Below, in pieces: positions 37,498 through 46,567 of a stretch of 64,000 bases of DNA (position 1 is the first letter of the stretch; every line of letters starts with the position of its first letter). Under the pieces are notes generated by a model that searched no databases, was not told where the DNA came from, and was given only the letters and a program-made list of their open reading frames with translations. Position numbers and translations under genes: made by a program. Origin of the DNA: Marinobacter sp. (GTDB lineage Bacteria > Pseudomonadota > Gammaproteobacteria > Pseudomonadales > Oleiphilaceae); the NCBI GenBank assembly GCA_022565395.1, contig JAIUMV010000006.1, positions 112,212 to 176,211 on the forward strand, written 5' to 3'.

Positions 37498-39684
37498 CTA
37501 TAACCGGTATCCAACCAATAGGCCAACGCTCTCAGTCTCAGCTAACGGATCGGCGTCCGTCAGGCGCAGGATCATAAGGGTCTGATCAGACGATACATAG
37601 CCTTCCAGTACCAGCTCGCCATCGGAAAAGCGTACCCGGGAACCGCCCGGTTGCTGGTAGCTCATAAAGCGACTGGGGGCGACCCAACTGCTGGGCGCGG
37701 AGACGATTTCTGCAGCAATCTCATGGTCAATCTGGATGCCCCGCAACGACAGATCGCCGTTGCCGTCCTGGATAGTGAGGCTGGCGCCTTGCAGATGCTG
37801 CAGGCGATTCAGGGTTTCGCCCTGAGTGATCACCAGACCCTGGAGCCGCCAGATACCGCTGCTGGGCGCACTCGTGCCCTGAGGCAGTGCGATAAGAAGG
37901 CCTTCTCCGGGATTGCGCAGGTTGAACGCCAGCAGGTTGCCATCCGGTGTGGCGGCACCTATGCCAACGGCGGGCTGTGCGCCGGGCTCGGCGGGCTCGG
38001 TAATATCCAGATTCAAGCGGCCAATATTGATCTGGTTATTGTTGATGGTTGCAATACGGTGGGTGAGCACCCTGGTGTCGCTCGCCTCCGGGGTCACCTC
38101 TCTGGCAACGGCGCCATCTGCGTTGCGAATCAGGCGGTAGCTATCCAGGGTTTGGCTGATGTTAATCAGATTCTGGTCGCCACTGGCGATCCAGGTGCCC
38201 ACCTGGGCACCGACTTCCATCGGGTTGCTGCCCACGGCGCCGCTGAGGCGCAGGTCAAAGGCAACCAGGTTGTAGGCTTTGCCCGCCAGGGTATTCAGCT
38301 GGAAAGGTGCGTTGCTGCGGCTGCGCAGTAGATTAATTTCCAGCGCAGACAAGTTGATATCTTCAAGTGTCTGGCGCCTGCCCAAACCGGTGCTTGCCTG
38401 TTCAAGGCGTATGGCTTTACCCGCGGTGAAATAGCCATGCAGGAGGTAGTCGGGTTCCTCGCTGCCGCCACCCAGTTGGGCATCAAGAAAGTAGGGGTTC
38501 CGGGTCCATCCCGTGATGGCGGCGCTCCCACGATCGGTGATGGACTGGTACAGGGAGCGGCCGGCCTGCAGGCGGGTTTCGCTGTTAACGATAGCGCCGC
38601 CGGGTGCCGAAGCATGGGTATTGCGGGCCCAGTCACTGGTGCCGCGGTAAAAAAAATGATCCACCGCGGGCTGCGACAGGGTCATGCGATCGTAGGGGCT
38701 TTCGCTGGCCAGTGACGTGACATTGATGCCAAAGATGCTGAAGGTCGCCAGGCTAAGGCCGGGATACAGGAAGGTAACCCCATTGGCGTCCTCCAGGCGC
38801 TGCTCGCGGCCGCTGCGCACTCCCCATTGGCCAGGATTGGAGGTGCCGGACACAGCAAAGTCCTGGCCCAGTTCAACGGCAAAGAACAGGGTGTTGAAAT
38901 CCACGGAGGTGGCCGTGACTTTGCTTGCCGCAGCCTGATCCAGGAGGGCCAGATTCATCATATCGGCAATATAGCTGGCGAAATCCGCGCGCTGGGCAAG
39001 AAAATCGACGGCCTGGTCGAGGTTGAGGTTGTCTGGGATGTCAATTTCGAAGTCGTGCACCTGATCAGCGAGGGCTGACCAAAGAAAGCGGTTAATGCAA
39101 AGCTCGTCCTCAGACGCATTGACACAGTCCATAACCTGCTGGAACTGGGTTGAGCTGTAGCTGGCCAACCCCTGGCTGACCAGGTATTCGGAGAATGGGT
39201 TGGCCTTGATATCGCGATCAGAGTCGACAGCCAGCGTCCGTACCCGGGTGCCACCTACCTGTGCTTCTATAACAACATCAGGCCCTTGTGGCTGACCGTT
39301 TGGGAATTGGATCACCACGCGCCCGTTGGGCTCATTGCGCAGGCTGAAGGGTATGTTGCCTGTGATATTCAGGGATTGATCCACCCTATAGACATCCACC
39401 GCGTCGGGGGTGACGATCAGCAGATTGCGGCGTGTGGGCTCGCCATCAAGTACCTCCCCGGTGGGCAGTTCTACGGTCAGGCGTATCTCGTTGCGCGCGA
39501 GGCCGACGCTACTGCTGCTGTCACCGGTGCTGCTTTCGGAAAAATCATCCACGGGATTCTTTGCCGGTGGGAAGGAGTTCGGGCGTTCCCCCGCACGTTG
39601 CAGGGCGTCAGTACCGATGTCGCAGCCTGCCAGCATCAGGATGACCAGGAGTAGAACAGAGAAGGTTGGTAGCGTGAAGCGCAT
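37498..39684 (-). CDS. Large predicted lipoprotein of unknown function
   Basis: 728 residues from ATG 39684 (AAGGA ahead), with a lipoprotein signal ending LMLAGC (Cys at about 20). I do not recognise any domain. After the cysteine there is a low-complexity Ser/Pro stretch, then a beta-rich sequence with many Asn/Gly turns and a final segment ending VGLLVGYRL. It has no clear operon partner and is divergent from yfaZ. It is probably anchored in the outer membrane; a role in surface or envelope structure is only a guess. The frame extends 27 codons further upstream without any signal-like features. Confidence 0.75.
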   Translation of the reverse strand: MRFTLPTFSVLLLVILMLAGCDIGTDALQRAGERPNSFPPAKNPVDDFSESSTGDSSSSVGLARNEIRLTVELPTGEVLDGEPTRRNLLIVTPDAVDVYRVDQSLNITGNIPFSLRNEPNGRVVIQFPNGQPQGPDVVIEAQVGGTRVRTLAVDSDRDIKANPFSEYLVSQGLASYSSTQFQQVMDCVNASEDELCINRFLWSALADQVHDFEIDIPDNLNLDQAVDFLAQRADFASYIADMMNLALLDQAAASKVTATSVDFNTLFFAVELGQDFAVSGTSNPGQWGVRSGREQRLEDANGVTFLYPGLSLATFSIFGINVTSLASESPYDRMTLSQPAVDHFFYRGTSDWARNTHASAPGGAIVNSETRLQAGRSLYQSITDRGSAAITGWTRNPYFLDAQLGGGSEEPDYLLHGYFTAGKAIRLEQASTGLGRRQTLEDINLSALEINLLRSRSNAPFQLNTLAGKAYNLVAFDLRLSGAVGSNPMEVGAQVGTWIASGDQNLINISQTLDSYRLIRNADGAVAREVTPEASDTRVLTHRIATINNNQINIGRLNLDITEPAEPGAQPAVGIGAATPDGNLLAFNLRNPGEGLLIALPQGTSAPSSGIWRLQGLVITQGETLNRLQHLQGASLTIQDGNGDLSLRGIQIDHEIAAEIVSAPSSWVAPSRFMSYQQPGGSRVRFSDGELVLEGYVSSDQTLMILRLTDADPLAETESVGLLVGYRL

Positions 39685-39897
39685 TGCGTGAGTCCTTGTT
39701 CTTATTGCCGCCAGTCTAGCAACTGCGCTGACATCAGTCAGTGCGTTAGTCCACGCTCTGGTCAAACGGGCCGTGATCTACCCCTAACCGGACTTTAAGT
39801 TGTCGGTAATCCCCTCTGCCGCTACCATGGTGACGCTTTTCATCAGCCTCCTGGCGCATGCTCAGGGGGTCAAACATTCAAGTGCTGAGGTTGTAAC

Positions 39898-40458
39898 ATG
39901 AAGTATGCCCGTTGGTCTGTTCTTGCTGTTTCCCTTGTCGCTACACCTGCGCTGGCGGGCGATCTCGATATCAGCCTGACCAACAACTCGGTGAAAGGGC
40001 AGGTGAATTTTTTCAATACCCGCTCAGATATACAGGTGGCCACCGGGTACACCTATCGCGAGGGGCGCCGGCATATTGGCAACCTGGACTTCTACGCTCA
40101 GGGGCGCACGGCCATTGGCAATCTCCCTACTACCGCTGCTGTTGGGCTACGGGGCATGGGGTGGAGCGATCGTAACTTCGATGGTGGCGCACTGATGCTG
40201 GGTGGTCTCGCCACCGTTAACCTGCCGGATGTGCCGGGCTTGTCTTTTCAGGGCGGCGCCCATTTTGCCCCCCGTATATTGTCTTTTGGTGATTCTGACC
40301 GGGTGGTCAGCGTGGAGACGCGGGTGGCCTATCGGCTGATTCCCAATGCGGAGGTTTCTGCAGGCTACCGCTATCTGAGCACTCGCCTGGACAATGCGCC
40401 CCGCAAACACCTGAATCTGGATGAAGGCGTACTGGCGGGTTTGCGCATCTTCTTCTGA
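39898..40458 (+). CDS. YfaZ family outer-membrane protein
   Basis: 186 residues with a signal peptide cleaved near TPALAGDLD (about residue 20) and alternating beta-strand pattern ending GLRIFF, typical of a small outer-membrane barrel. Strands such as YTYREGRRHIGNLDFYAQ and VETRVAYRLIPNAEVSAGYRYL match the YfaZ family pattern. Function is unknown in the family. It converges on the histidine kinase gene with a 13-base gap. Confidence 0.8.
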   Translation: MKYARWSVLAVSLVATPALAGDLDISLTNNSVKGQVNFFNTRSDIQVATGYTYREGRRHIGNLDFYAQGRTAIGNLPTTAAVGLRGMGWSDRNFDGGALMLGGLATVNLPDVPGLSFQGGAHFAPRILSFGDSDRVVSVETRVAYRLIPNAEVSAGYRYLSTRLDNAPRKHLNLDEGVLAGLRIFF

Positions 40459-40471
40459 TAGGTGCTGCTGA

Positions 40472-42844
40472 TTATTGCGGCGCTTGGTCGGCAGGCTGCT
40501 GCTGGCAATGTTGCTCCAGCACCGCCTGTAACATTTCCAGGGATACGGGTTTGGCGACAAACCCGTTCATACCGGAACGTCGGCTTTTCTCCTCATCCTG
40601 CTCCATGACACTGGCTGTCAGTGCAATAACCGGTGTCGCCGGGCGCTGCTGTTCCTGTTCCCGTTGCCTGAGCTTACGGGTGGCCTCAAAGCCATCCATG
40701 TTTGGCATCAGGCAGTCCATGAAAATCAGGTCGAAGGTGTTGTCTTGCCAGCACTGCAGGGCCTGGTCCCCGTCCTCAGCCGTCGTCACCCTGCACCCCA
40801 GCTTTTCCAGCAGGCGCTGGCTCAGTGTGCGATTAACCGGGTTGTCCTCAACCAGCAGCACGTTCAGTGGTCCACACACCAGATTCCCCCGCGGTGTATC
40901 CAGGGCTGGCTGACGTGGAGGTTGCAGTGAGAAGCGGGTAAGGAAGCTGCGACGGCCCTGCTGTCGGTCCTCAAACAGGTGTTGCAGCATGGGGGCAAGG
41001 CAGGATTCCCGCAATGACTTGCTGAGAAAGGCATCTGCGCCAGCCTGGCGGAAGTGCTCTGCATCGCCCCGTTGCGGATTGGCTGACAGTAGCAGTATAC
41101 GGGTGTCGGGGTTACCCCGGTCCGCCCGAATCTGTCGGCACAGGGCTTCGCTGTCCAGGTCTGCAATAAAACCATCCAGAATAACCGCGTCATAGGGTTG
41201 CCCGCCGTCGCTGGCCTGTTGGAGGTGATCCATGGCTTCAGCGCCAGACCGGGCGGCATCGATACGGACTTCCATGCGGGCCAGCATTTCCAGAGTGATC
41301 TTGCGGGACAGTTCGTAGGAGTCGATGACCAGTATGCGCTGATCGCGGATCAGGCGGATATCCGGGCGGATGCGGGTATTGCCTTCATGTGCCAGCGGCA
41401 GATGTAGTTCCAGCCAGAAGGTTGAGCCCTGGCCCGGCTGACTTTCCACGGTCAGTTCACCGCCCATCAGGGACACGAGCTGGCGACAGATGGTCAGCCC
41501 CAGGCCCGCACCGGGAACGGTTCGGCGGCTGTGGCCCAGTTGCACATAGGGTTCATAGATCAGTTGCAGGTCGTCTTCTGCGATGCCCACGCCAGTGTCC
41601 TCGACCGACAGGCGGAGATGCACATCCTCGCGGGAGCGCCCGAGCAGTTCAGCGCTCAGCAAGACATGCCCTGAGTGGGTGAACTTGATGGCATTGGTCG
41701 TCAGGTTGACCAGTACCTGGCGCAGCCGCACCGGGTCGCCCACCAGCCGCTCCGGCAGGCTCTCATCGATACGCAGTTCGAGCTCCAGGCCTTTTTCCCG
41801 GGCACGGGAGGCAAGCATCAACACCACGCTGTCCAGCGTGTCACGCAAATCGAAGGGTAGCGGGTCAAGGTCCAGGCGTCCGGCTTCCATGCTGGAGGTG
41901 TCCAGCAGGTCGTTCAGAATGGCAGAAATGTCCTCGGCGGATCTTTGCAGGGTACGAACGTAGTCCTGTTGCTCCCGGTCCATTGTTGTCTCGGCCAGCA
42001 GGCTGGCGTACCCAAGCACGGACTGCAGCGGCGTGCGCAGTTCGTGGCTGACGCTGCCGACAAACTGGTTTTTGGCCATGTTAGCCCGCACCGCTTCATC
42101 CCGCTCATCCCGTGATTTCAGCGTGGTCTTGCGCAGGCTACGGGCTTCTTCCAGCAGTTGCAGACGCATGGTGTTGAGGGCGTATTCCAGCTCACTGAGT
42201 TCGTCTGGTCTGCTGGGGCGGCGGCGATGGAGCCGTAGTGGCTCTATCAGCGCATCCAGATTCAGGCGTGTGGCATAGTCCACCACATGTTCCAGGTGCC
42301 GGGAGAGCATCATGCGTACGATGATCAGCAGGCCCAATGTCCCCAACATCACGATAATGGTCTGGTAGAGCAGGGTGATAAAGGCTTGCTGGCGTAAGTC
42401 GTCGTAGACCCGCTCGAGGGATGAGGTCAGGGTCAGGGTGCCCAGAGGTTGCTCTGCCACATAGCCTGCGCGACTGAAGGTCAGGGGGAACTGGTGGCTG
42501 ATGATGCGGCCGTCGGGGGCAATCCCTGCGTCATACTGTTCATCGCCATTAAGAAGTGTGACCTGGGCGTGGTCTATAACAGCGAAGGCAAGGAGGCTTT
42601 GCAGGTTGTTTTGCAACTCGGCATAGTTCATCAGCCACAGGTTGTTACCCAGATTCGCCGACATAAGCTCCGCTGCCCGCCGCTGGGAGTCACTGAGGTC
42701 GGTGTAGCGACGGTCAAACTCGCCAATCATCTGGATGCCGGTTGCAGCCAGGGATAGCACAGTGCTGAACGCAAGCACGTAAACCAGAAGCCGGGCAGCC
42801 AGTGGTCGAATACCGAGTTTTTTAGGTAAGTGGAGCCACGACAC
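40472..42844 (-). CDS. Hybrid sensor histidine kinase with two receiver domains
   Basis: 790 residues from GTG 42844. Two membrane helices (about 16-40 and 155-175) flank a periplasmic sensor; then come a HAMP-like segment, HisKA with SHELRTPLQSVLGYA, HATPase with the N box LTTNAIKF and G boxes EDTGVGIAED and PGAGLGLTICRQL, a first receiver (phospho-Asp in AVILDGFIAD) and a second receiver (VEDNPVN, phospho-Asp in IFMDCLMPNMDG, Lys in FVAKPV). The general plan is BarA-like but it lacks an Hpt domain, so a separate phosphotransfer protein is expected. No response regulator gene is adjacent. Confidence 0.92.
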   Translation of the reverse strand: MSWLHLPKKLGIRPLAARLLVYVLAFSTVLSLAATGIQMIGEFDRRYTDLSDSQRRAAELMSANLGNNLWLMNYAELQNNLQSLLAFAVIDHAQVTLLNGDEQYDAGIAPDGRIISHQFPLTFSRAGYVAEQPLGTLTLTSSLERVYDDLRQQAFITLLYQTIIVMLGTLGLLIIVRMMLSRHLEHVVDYATRLNLDALIEPLRLHRRRPSRPDELSELEYALNTMRLQLLEEARSLRKTTLKSRDERDEAVRANMAKNQFVGSVSHELRTPLQSVLGYASLLAETTMDREQQDYVRTLQRSAEDISAILNDLLDTSSMEAGRLDLDPLPFDLRDTLDSVVLMLASRAREKGLELELRIDESLPERLVGDPVRLRQVLVNLTTNAIKFTHSGHVLLSAELLGRSREDVHLRLSVEDTGVGIAEDDLQLIYEPYVQLGHSRRTVPGAGLGLTICRQLVSLMGGELTVESQPGQGSTFWLELHLPLAHEGNTRIRPDIRLIRDQRILVIDSYELSRKITLEMLARMEVRIDAARSGAEAMDHLQQASDGGQPYDAVILDGFIADLDSEALCRQIRADRGNPDTRILLLSANPQRGDAEHFRQAGADAFLSKSLRESCLAPMLQHLFEDRQQGRRSFLTRFSLQPPRQPALDTPRGNLVCGPLNVLLVEDNPVNRTLSQRLLEKLGCRVTTAEDGDQALQCWQDNTFDLIFMDCLMPNMDGFEATRKLRQREQEQQRPATPVIALTASVMEQDEEKSRRSGMNGFVAKPVSLEMLQAVLEQHCQQQPADQAPQ

Positions 42845-42892
42845 CGAGCTGATCCTTATGGTCCCTGTTCCATGTCATCGGAGCGAATATTA

Positions 42893-43630
42893 TCAAAACC
42901 CCGGTGCTTGCGATGTTACGGTTTGTTCCAGCGGACAAAGCTCCGTAATGGTGGCTTGCCCGCCCTGAATCCTGAAACGCACATCAAAGTCATACAGGCA
43001 GGCGCCATAGATGCGTTCTTCATCCTCGCCCCGCCGAAAACCTGGCCGGGGGTCGCAGCCCACCACATCTTCAATCAACTGCCGGAAATCCGGATAGCGG
43101 TCATGGTCAATATAGGCTAAAACCCGCTCAGCCGCTGCAGAAAAATGCACAGGCACCCGGTCGACCGGGGCGCTGTTTGCCCATGCCACGTTGGCATCGG
43201 GTATCTGGTCTGCATAGGGCAGATAAGGTTTGATGTCCAGAATGGGCGTACCGTCCACCAGGTCGTGTTCACGTATACGCAGGCAAAGGGTTCCACCACT
43301 ATCCAACAGACCCTCGTTGCGCACCACCGAGAGCCCCAGATGATTGGGACGGAAGGGTGAGCGACTGGCAAAAACCCCGATCTTGCGATTGCCGCCCAGC
43401 CGGGGAGGGCGAATCATCGGCTTCCAGTCATCACGGACCGCCAGGTGAAAGTAAAAGGTCAGCCAGAGGTGGGAGCATTGCTCCAGGCCCCGGAACGCCT
43501 CAGGGCGATTATAGGGCGGCTGTATCACCAGATCAGCCCAGGCATGGCGTGTCAGGCCCGGCTGCCTGGGCACGGCAAACTTGTCCCGGAAGCAGGAGCG
43601 CGTGATGGCAATGGGCGTTAACTGTATCAA
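42893..43630 (-). CDS. trmO: tRNA (t6A37)-methyltransferase TrmO (YaeB/TsaA family)
   Basis: 245-residue SAM-dependent enzyme that N6-methylates threonylcarbamoyl-adenosine at position 37 of certain tRNAs. N-terminal motif MIQLTPIAITRSCFRDKFAVPRQ, central region SPFRPNHLGLSV and the C-terminal DHDRYPDFRQLIEDVVGCDPRP are typical. Starts with TTG at 43630 (GGAGAAG ahead), overlapping the stop of the upstream gene as TTGA, so it is translationally coupled to it. Confidence 0.93.
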   Translation of the reverse strand: MIQLTPIAITRSCFRDKFAVPRQPGLTRHAWADLVIQPPYNRPEAFRGLEQCSHLWLTFYFHLAVRDDWKPMIRPPRLGGNRKIGVFASRSPFRPNHLGLSVVRNEGLLDSGGTLCLRIREHDLVDGTPILDIKPYLPYADQIPDANVAWANSAPVDRVPVHFSAAAERVLAYIDHDRYPDFRQLIEDVVGCDPRPGFRRGEDEERIYGACLYDFDVRFRIQGGQATITELCPLEQTVTSQAPGF

Positions 43631-44709
43631 CGAACTTCTCCTGAAAAGAACATTTCAATACGCAGGGTGATGGCGTAACGGTCACTGAAATTATCCTCCC
43701 GGGGAAACTCCAGGGTTGGGGTGATTTCGCCAAACAGCCAGTCGTCGTAGAGGCGGTAGCGGTAGGTTACGTCGGTAAAATAGACGGTGGGTTGCCAATT
43801 GGGGCGGTTGGTGCCTTGCACGCCCAGGCGGGGGCTGAGCTCTGCACGGTGATTCAGGCGCTTGTAGAAACGGTGGCCCTGGCCCAGCTCGAAGGTACGT
43901 TCCGGGTGAATCCAGCGTGCTGACGCGTCTGCGGTGTAGCGCCAGCCATTGCCAATGGGTCTGGAAATCGCCGCGTAGGAGCGGGTGCCGAAGCCGCGGA
44001 CAAAAAAGTAATAGAACCGTTGGTCCAGAGCCAGGTTCCAGTTGTCATCCAGTTGCCGCAGCGCCACCCCGCGTAACCGGACAAAGGCATCGGGGTTGGC
44101 TTTGACCCGCACCCCGATGTCGGCGCTAACGTTTACCATGTCCCCCAATTCGTAGAGGTATCGTAAGGCCGTAGTAACCCGGCTCTCTTCTTCGTCGCGG
44201 CGGGTGCGCTGGCGTTCCTGACGCTGTTCGTCAATGGATGTCAGTTCCTCAGACTCGCTCTCCAGTACCAGGCGAAACCGCTCCTGTGTGGTCGGCAGGT
44301 CGAGCCGGAACCGTACCTGTGGTTTGAACTGTAACAGGTCGCCGGTTTCAGAGGTGGAGGAACCGGCCAGCCGAAGATAGCTGCGGTTCTGTGGCAGAAT
44401 ACGAGGGTCGCCTGATAGAGTCTGGTCTGCCCAGGCGCCAAAGGCCTGCACCACCCCGGACTGGGTATCCTGTTGCTGGATGACCCATTCCGAAAATGTC
44501 AGCCACGGAGAGTCCCGCAAAGGCAGTTCGTATTCCTCGGGACTGAAGACAAAAAAATCCGGCGGCAGGCTATCGACGGACAGGAAACCACGGATACCCG
44601 TGTCCAGTTCAATAAAGTCAGCAGTGGCCGTCTTTCCCAGTGAAAAGATCAAGATAGCGATGATGTAACCGTAAAACCTCATCCTTGACCGCTGACAGCG
44701 CCTGGTCAT
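43627..44709 (-). CDS. Predicted outer-membrane protein of unknown function
   Basis: 360 residues with a signal peptide (about 10-31, ending TATADF) and a beta-barrel-like pattern of alternating aromatic strands ending RIEMFFSGEVR. A coiled, Arg/Glu-rich segment (SIDEQRQERQRTRRDEEESR) lies around 160-180. I do not recognise a named family. Its start at ATG 44709 (GGTG ahead) overlaps the coaE end by 92 bases; ATG 44682 is an alternative. It is coupled at its other end to trmO, so coaE, this gene and trmO appear to be one transcript following pilBCD. Confidence 0.72.
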   Translation of the reverse strand: MTRRCQRSRMRFYGYIIAILIFSLGKTATADFIELDTGIRGFLSVDSLPPDFFVFSPEEYELPLRDSPWLTFSEWVIQQQDTQSGVVQAFGAWADQTLSGDPRILPQNRSYLRLAGSSTSETGDLLQFKPQVRFRLDLPTTQERFRLVLESESEELTSIDEQRQERQRTRRDEEESRVTTALRYLYELGDMVNVSADIGVRVKANPDAFVRLRGVALRQLDDNWNLALDQRFYYFFVRGFGTRSYAAISRPIGNGWRYTADASARWIHPERTFELGQGHRFYKRLNHRAELSPRLGVQGTNRPNWQPTVYFTDVTYRYRLYDDWLFGEITPTLEFPREDNFSDRYAITLRIEMFFSGEVR

Positions 44710-45241
44710 TATTCACCACATCGTCGGCGCGGCTTAGCCGCTGTTCCCGCGGCATCTGGGCCGCGATGATTCGTTCAACCTGGTCACGGGGATTGTTGTC
44801 CCTGGCCATAGTCCGTTCAATTTGACGCTCAACCGGCACATCCACGACCAGAACACGATCAGCCAGATGGTGTTGATCGGTTTCCAATAGCAGAGGCGAT
44901 ACCAGTATGACATAGGGCAGGGCATAGTCCGCGCCCGGTGAGCGCAGTTGTTCTACCAGTGTGGTGCGAATCAGCGGGTGAAGCAAATGCTCCAGCCACT
45001 CGCGCTCCTCCGGCTCCCTGAACACGATGGCCCTCAGCGCTGCACGGTCCAGCTGACCCTCGGGTGTAAGGATGGTGTCGCCGAAGTGGGCTGCAATCGC
45101 CGCCAGCGCCGGCGAGCCGGGCTCAACCACCTCCCGCGCGACATTGTCAGCATCCACCCAATGCACCCCGCAATCAGCGAAGGCTTTAACAACGGTGGAC
45201 TTGCCACTACCGATACCACCCGTCAGGCCCAGTATTTTCAT
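44618..45241 (-). CDS. coaE: Dephospho-CoA kinase CoaE
   Basis: Last enzyme of CoA biosynthesis, phosphorylating dephospho-CoA at the ribose 3' position. 207 residues with P-loop LTGGIGSGKS (residues 6-15), the substrate region DADNVAREVVEPGSPAL and the lid ARDNNPRDQVERIIAAQMP. It follows pilD in the usual pilB-pilC-pilD-coaE order, but repeat copy C lies between them. The 3' end overlaps the next gene by 92 bases. Confidence 0.95.
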   Translation of the reverse strand: MKILGLTGGIGSGKSTVVKAFADCGVHWVDADNVAREVVEPGSPALAAIAAHFGDTILTPEGQLDRAALRAIVFREPEEREWLEHLLHPLIRTTLVEQLRSPGADYALPYVILVSPLLLETDQHHLADRVLVVDVPVERQIERTMARDNNPRDQVERIIAAQMPREQRLSRADDVVNNDQALSAVKDEVLRLHHRYLDLFTGKDGHC

Positions 45242-45289
45242 CTATGCCTCAGTTCGCTTTTAGCCACGGAAAGTAGACCTCAAAGACAT

Positions 45290-45460
45290 TAGCCGCGGAA
45301 TCCACGGAATCCACGGAAAAAACTGAAAACTGATGAGCCACGGACGACACGGACAAAGGACTTAATAGCTTTAAAAACTGTTGTCTGTGCGAGTCCGTGT
45401 CGTCCGTGGTTAAAGATCTTTGATCTTTAACGTCCGCGTTTTCCGCGGATTCCGCGGCTA
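45290..45460. repeat. Nested palindromic element, copy C (CACGGA type)
   Basis: Outer arms around 45290-45318 and 45431-45460; inner arms 45337-45354 and 45393-45409. The inner arms read CGGACGACACGGAC and GTCCGTGTCGTCCG, so relative to copy A a G-C pair has become A-T on both sides at once. Core CTTAATAGCTTTAAAAACT at 45361-45379, same orientation as copy B. A stray half-arm (TAGCCACGGAAAG, from 45261) precedes it. It lies between pilD and coaE, both leftward. Confidence 0.9.
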
Positions 45461-45468
45461 ATCAGTCC

Positions 45469-46344
45469 CTAAACCCCCAGAAATCCAAACCACCAGGCCT
45501 GAATCTCCGCCCCAAACCAAAGCGCCAGCACCCCCGCCGCCGCCAGGTAAGGCCCGAAGGGGATGGGCACCTCGCGGCCGTGTTGCTTGAACACCATCAG
45601 ACTGATACCCACGACTGCACCCACCAGAGACGACAGCAGGATAATAGCGGGCAGCATCTGCCAGCCGAGCCAGGCACCCAGGGCCGCAAGCAGCTTGAAG
45701 TCGCCGTGCCCCATACCTTCTTTGCCCGTCACCAGCTTGAATAGCCAGTACACTGACCACAGGGACAGGTACCCCGCAACAGCGCCCCAAAAGGCACTGC
45801 TGAACTCCGTAATCAAACCAAAATAGTTGACAATCAGTCCCAGCCACAACAGCGGCAGTGTCATGCTGTCGGGCAGGAGCTGGGTGTCGTAATCAATCAT
45901 GGTCAGCGCCACCAGCGTCCAGATCAGCAACAGCGTCACCAGCGCAGGCCAGCCGATACCCATTAGCGCAACCGTAACAACGGACAGTAGCGCCGTTATT
46001 GCCTCAACCAACGGGTAGCGAAGCGATATGCGGGTGCCGCAGGCCGAGCATTTGCCCCGCAAAAACAGATAGCTGACCACCGGAATATTCTCCCAGGCCC
46101 GTATCTTGTGGCCGCAGGCAGGGCAGGTGGAGTCCGGCTTGGAGAGGGTCAGCGTTTCCGGTGCCTTGCGCTGCTTTTCGGGCAGCTCGAGGAATTCCTC
46201 ACACTGACAACGCCAGTCCTGCTGCATCATCTTCGGCAGCCGGAAAATCACCACGTTCAGGAAACTACCGATGCAGAGGGATACCAGGGTGACGGTCAGA
46301 TAAAACAGCCATGGCGTGGCGAAAAGGACGTCTATGAAAGCCAT
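45469..46344 (-). CDS. pilD: Prepilin peptidase / N-methyltransferase PilD
   Basis: Membrane aspartyl protease that removes the leader of type IV prepilins and N-methylates the new N-terminus. 291 residues from ATG 46344, about eight membrane segments. Zn-binding cysteines occur as CPACG and CSACG (with a further CQC pair upstream); the catalytic aspartates are in IDYDTQLLPD and GMGHGDFKLLAALGAW. The open frame extends 14 codons upstream into repeat copy D (DSADSAA), which is not part of the protein. Repeat copies flank the gene on both sides. Confidence 0.96.
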   Translation of the reverse strand: MAFIDVLFATPWLFYLTVTLVSLCIGSFLNVVIFRLPKMMQQDWRCQCEEFLELPEKQRKAPETLTLSKPDSTCPACGHKIRAWENIPVVSYLFLRGKCSACGTRISLRYPLVEAITALLSVVTVALMGIGWPALVTLLLIWTLVALTMIDYDTQLLPDSMTLPLLWLGLIVNYFGLITEFSSAFWGAVAGYLSLWSVYWLFKLVTGKEGMGHGDFKLLAALGAWLGWQMLPAIILLSSLVGAVVGISLMVFKQHGREVPIPFGPYLAAAGVLALWFGAEIQAWWFGFLGV

Positions 46345-46363
46345 TTGAAACCTTTTTGGGATT

Positions 46364-46551
46364 GCCGCGGAATCCGCGGAATCCACGGAAAAAAACGGAC
46401 ACTAAAGATTAAAGGCATTGCGCACGGACGACACGGACTCATACAGACAACAGCTTTTAAAGCTAGTAAGTCTTTTGTCCGTGTGTGTCCGTGCCGTCCG
46501 TGGCTAAGCAGTTTTTTGGTGTTTTTCCGTGGATTCCGCGGATTCCGCGGC
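46364..46551. repeat. Nested palindromic element, copy D (CACGGA type)
   Basis: Outer arms 46364-46390 and 46525-46551 pair perfectly over 27 bases. Inner arms 46420-46448 and 46477-46504 pair with some mismatches. Core CTTTTAAAGCTAGTAAG at 46454-46470, in the same orientation as copy A and inverted relative to copy C on the other side of pilD. The element occupies nearly the whole gap between pilC and pilD; in mRNA it would be a large hairpin just upstream of the pilD start. Confidence 0.92.
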
Positions 46552-46567
46552 AAAAATAAGTAACCTG

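Noticed and set aside
40472..42844. Assignment of the hybrid kinase as BarA/GacS
   Set aside because: It has two receivers and no Hpt domain, unlike BarA/GacS; left unnamed.
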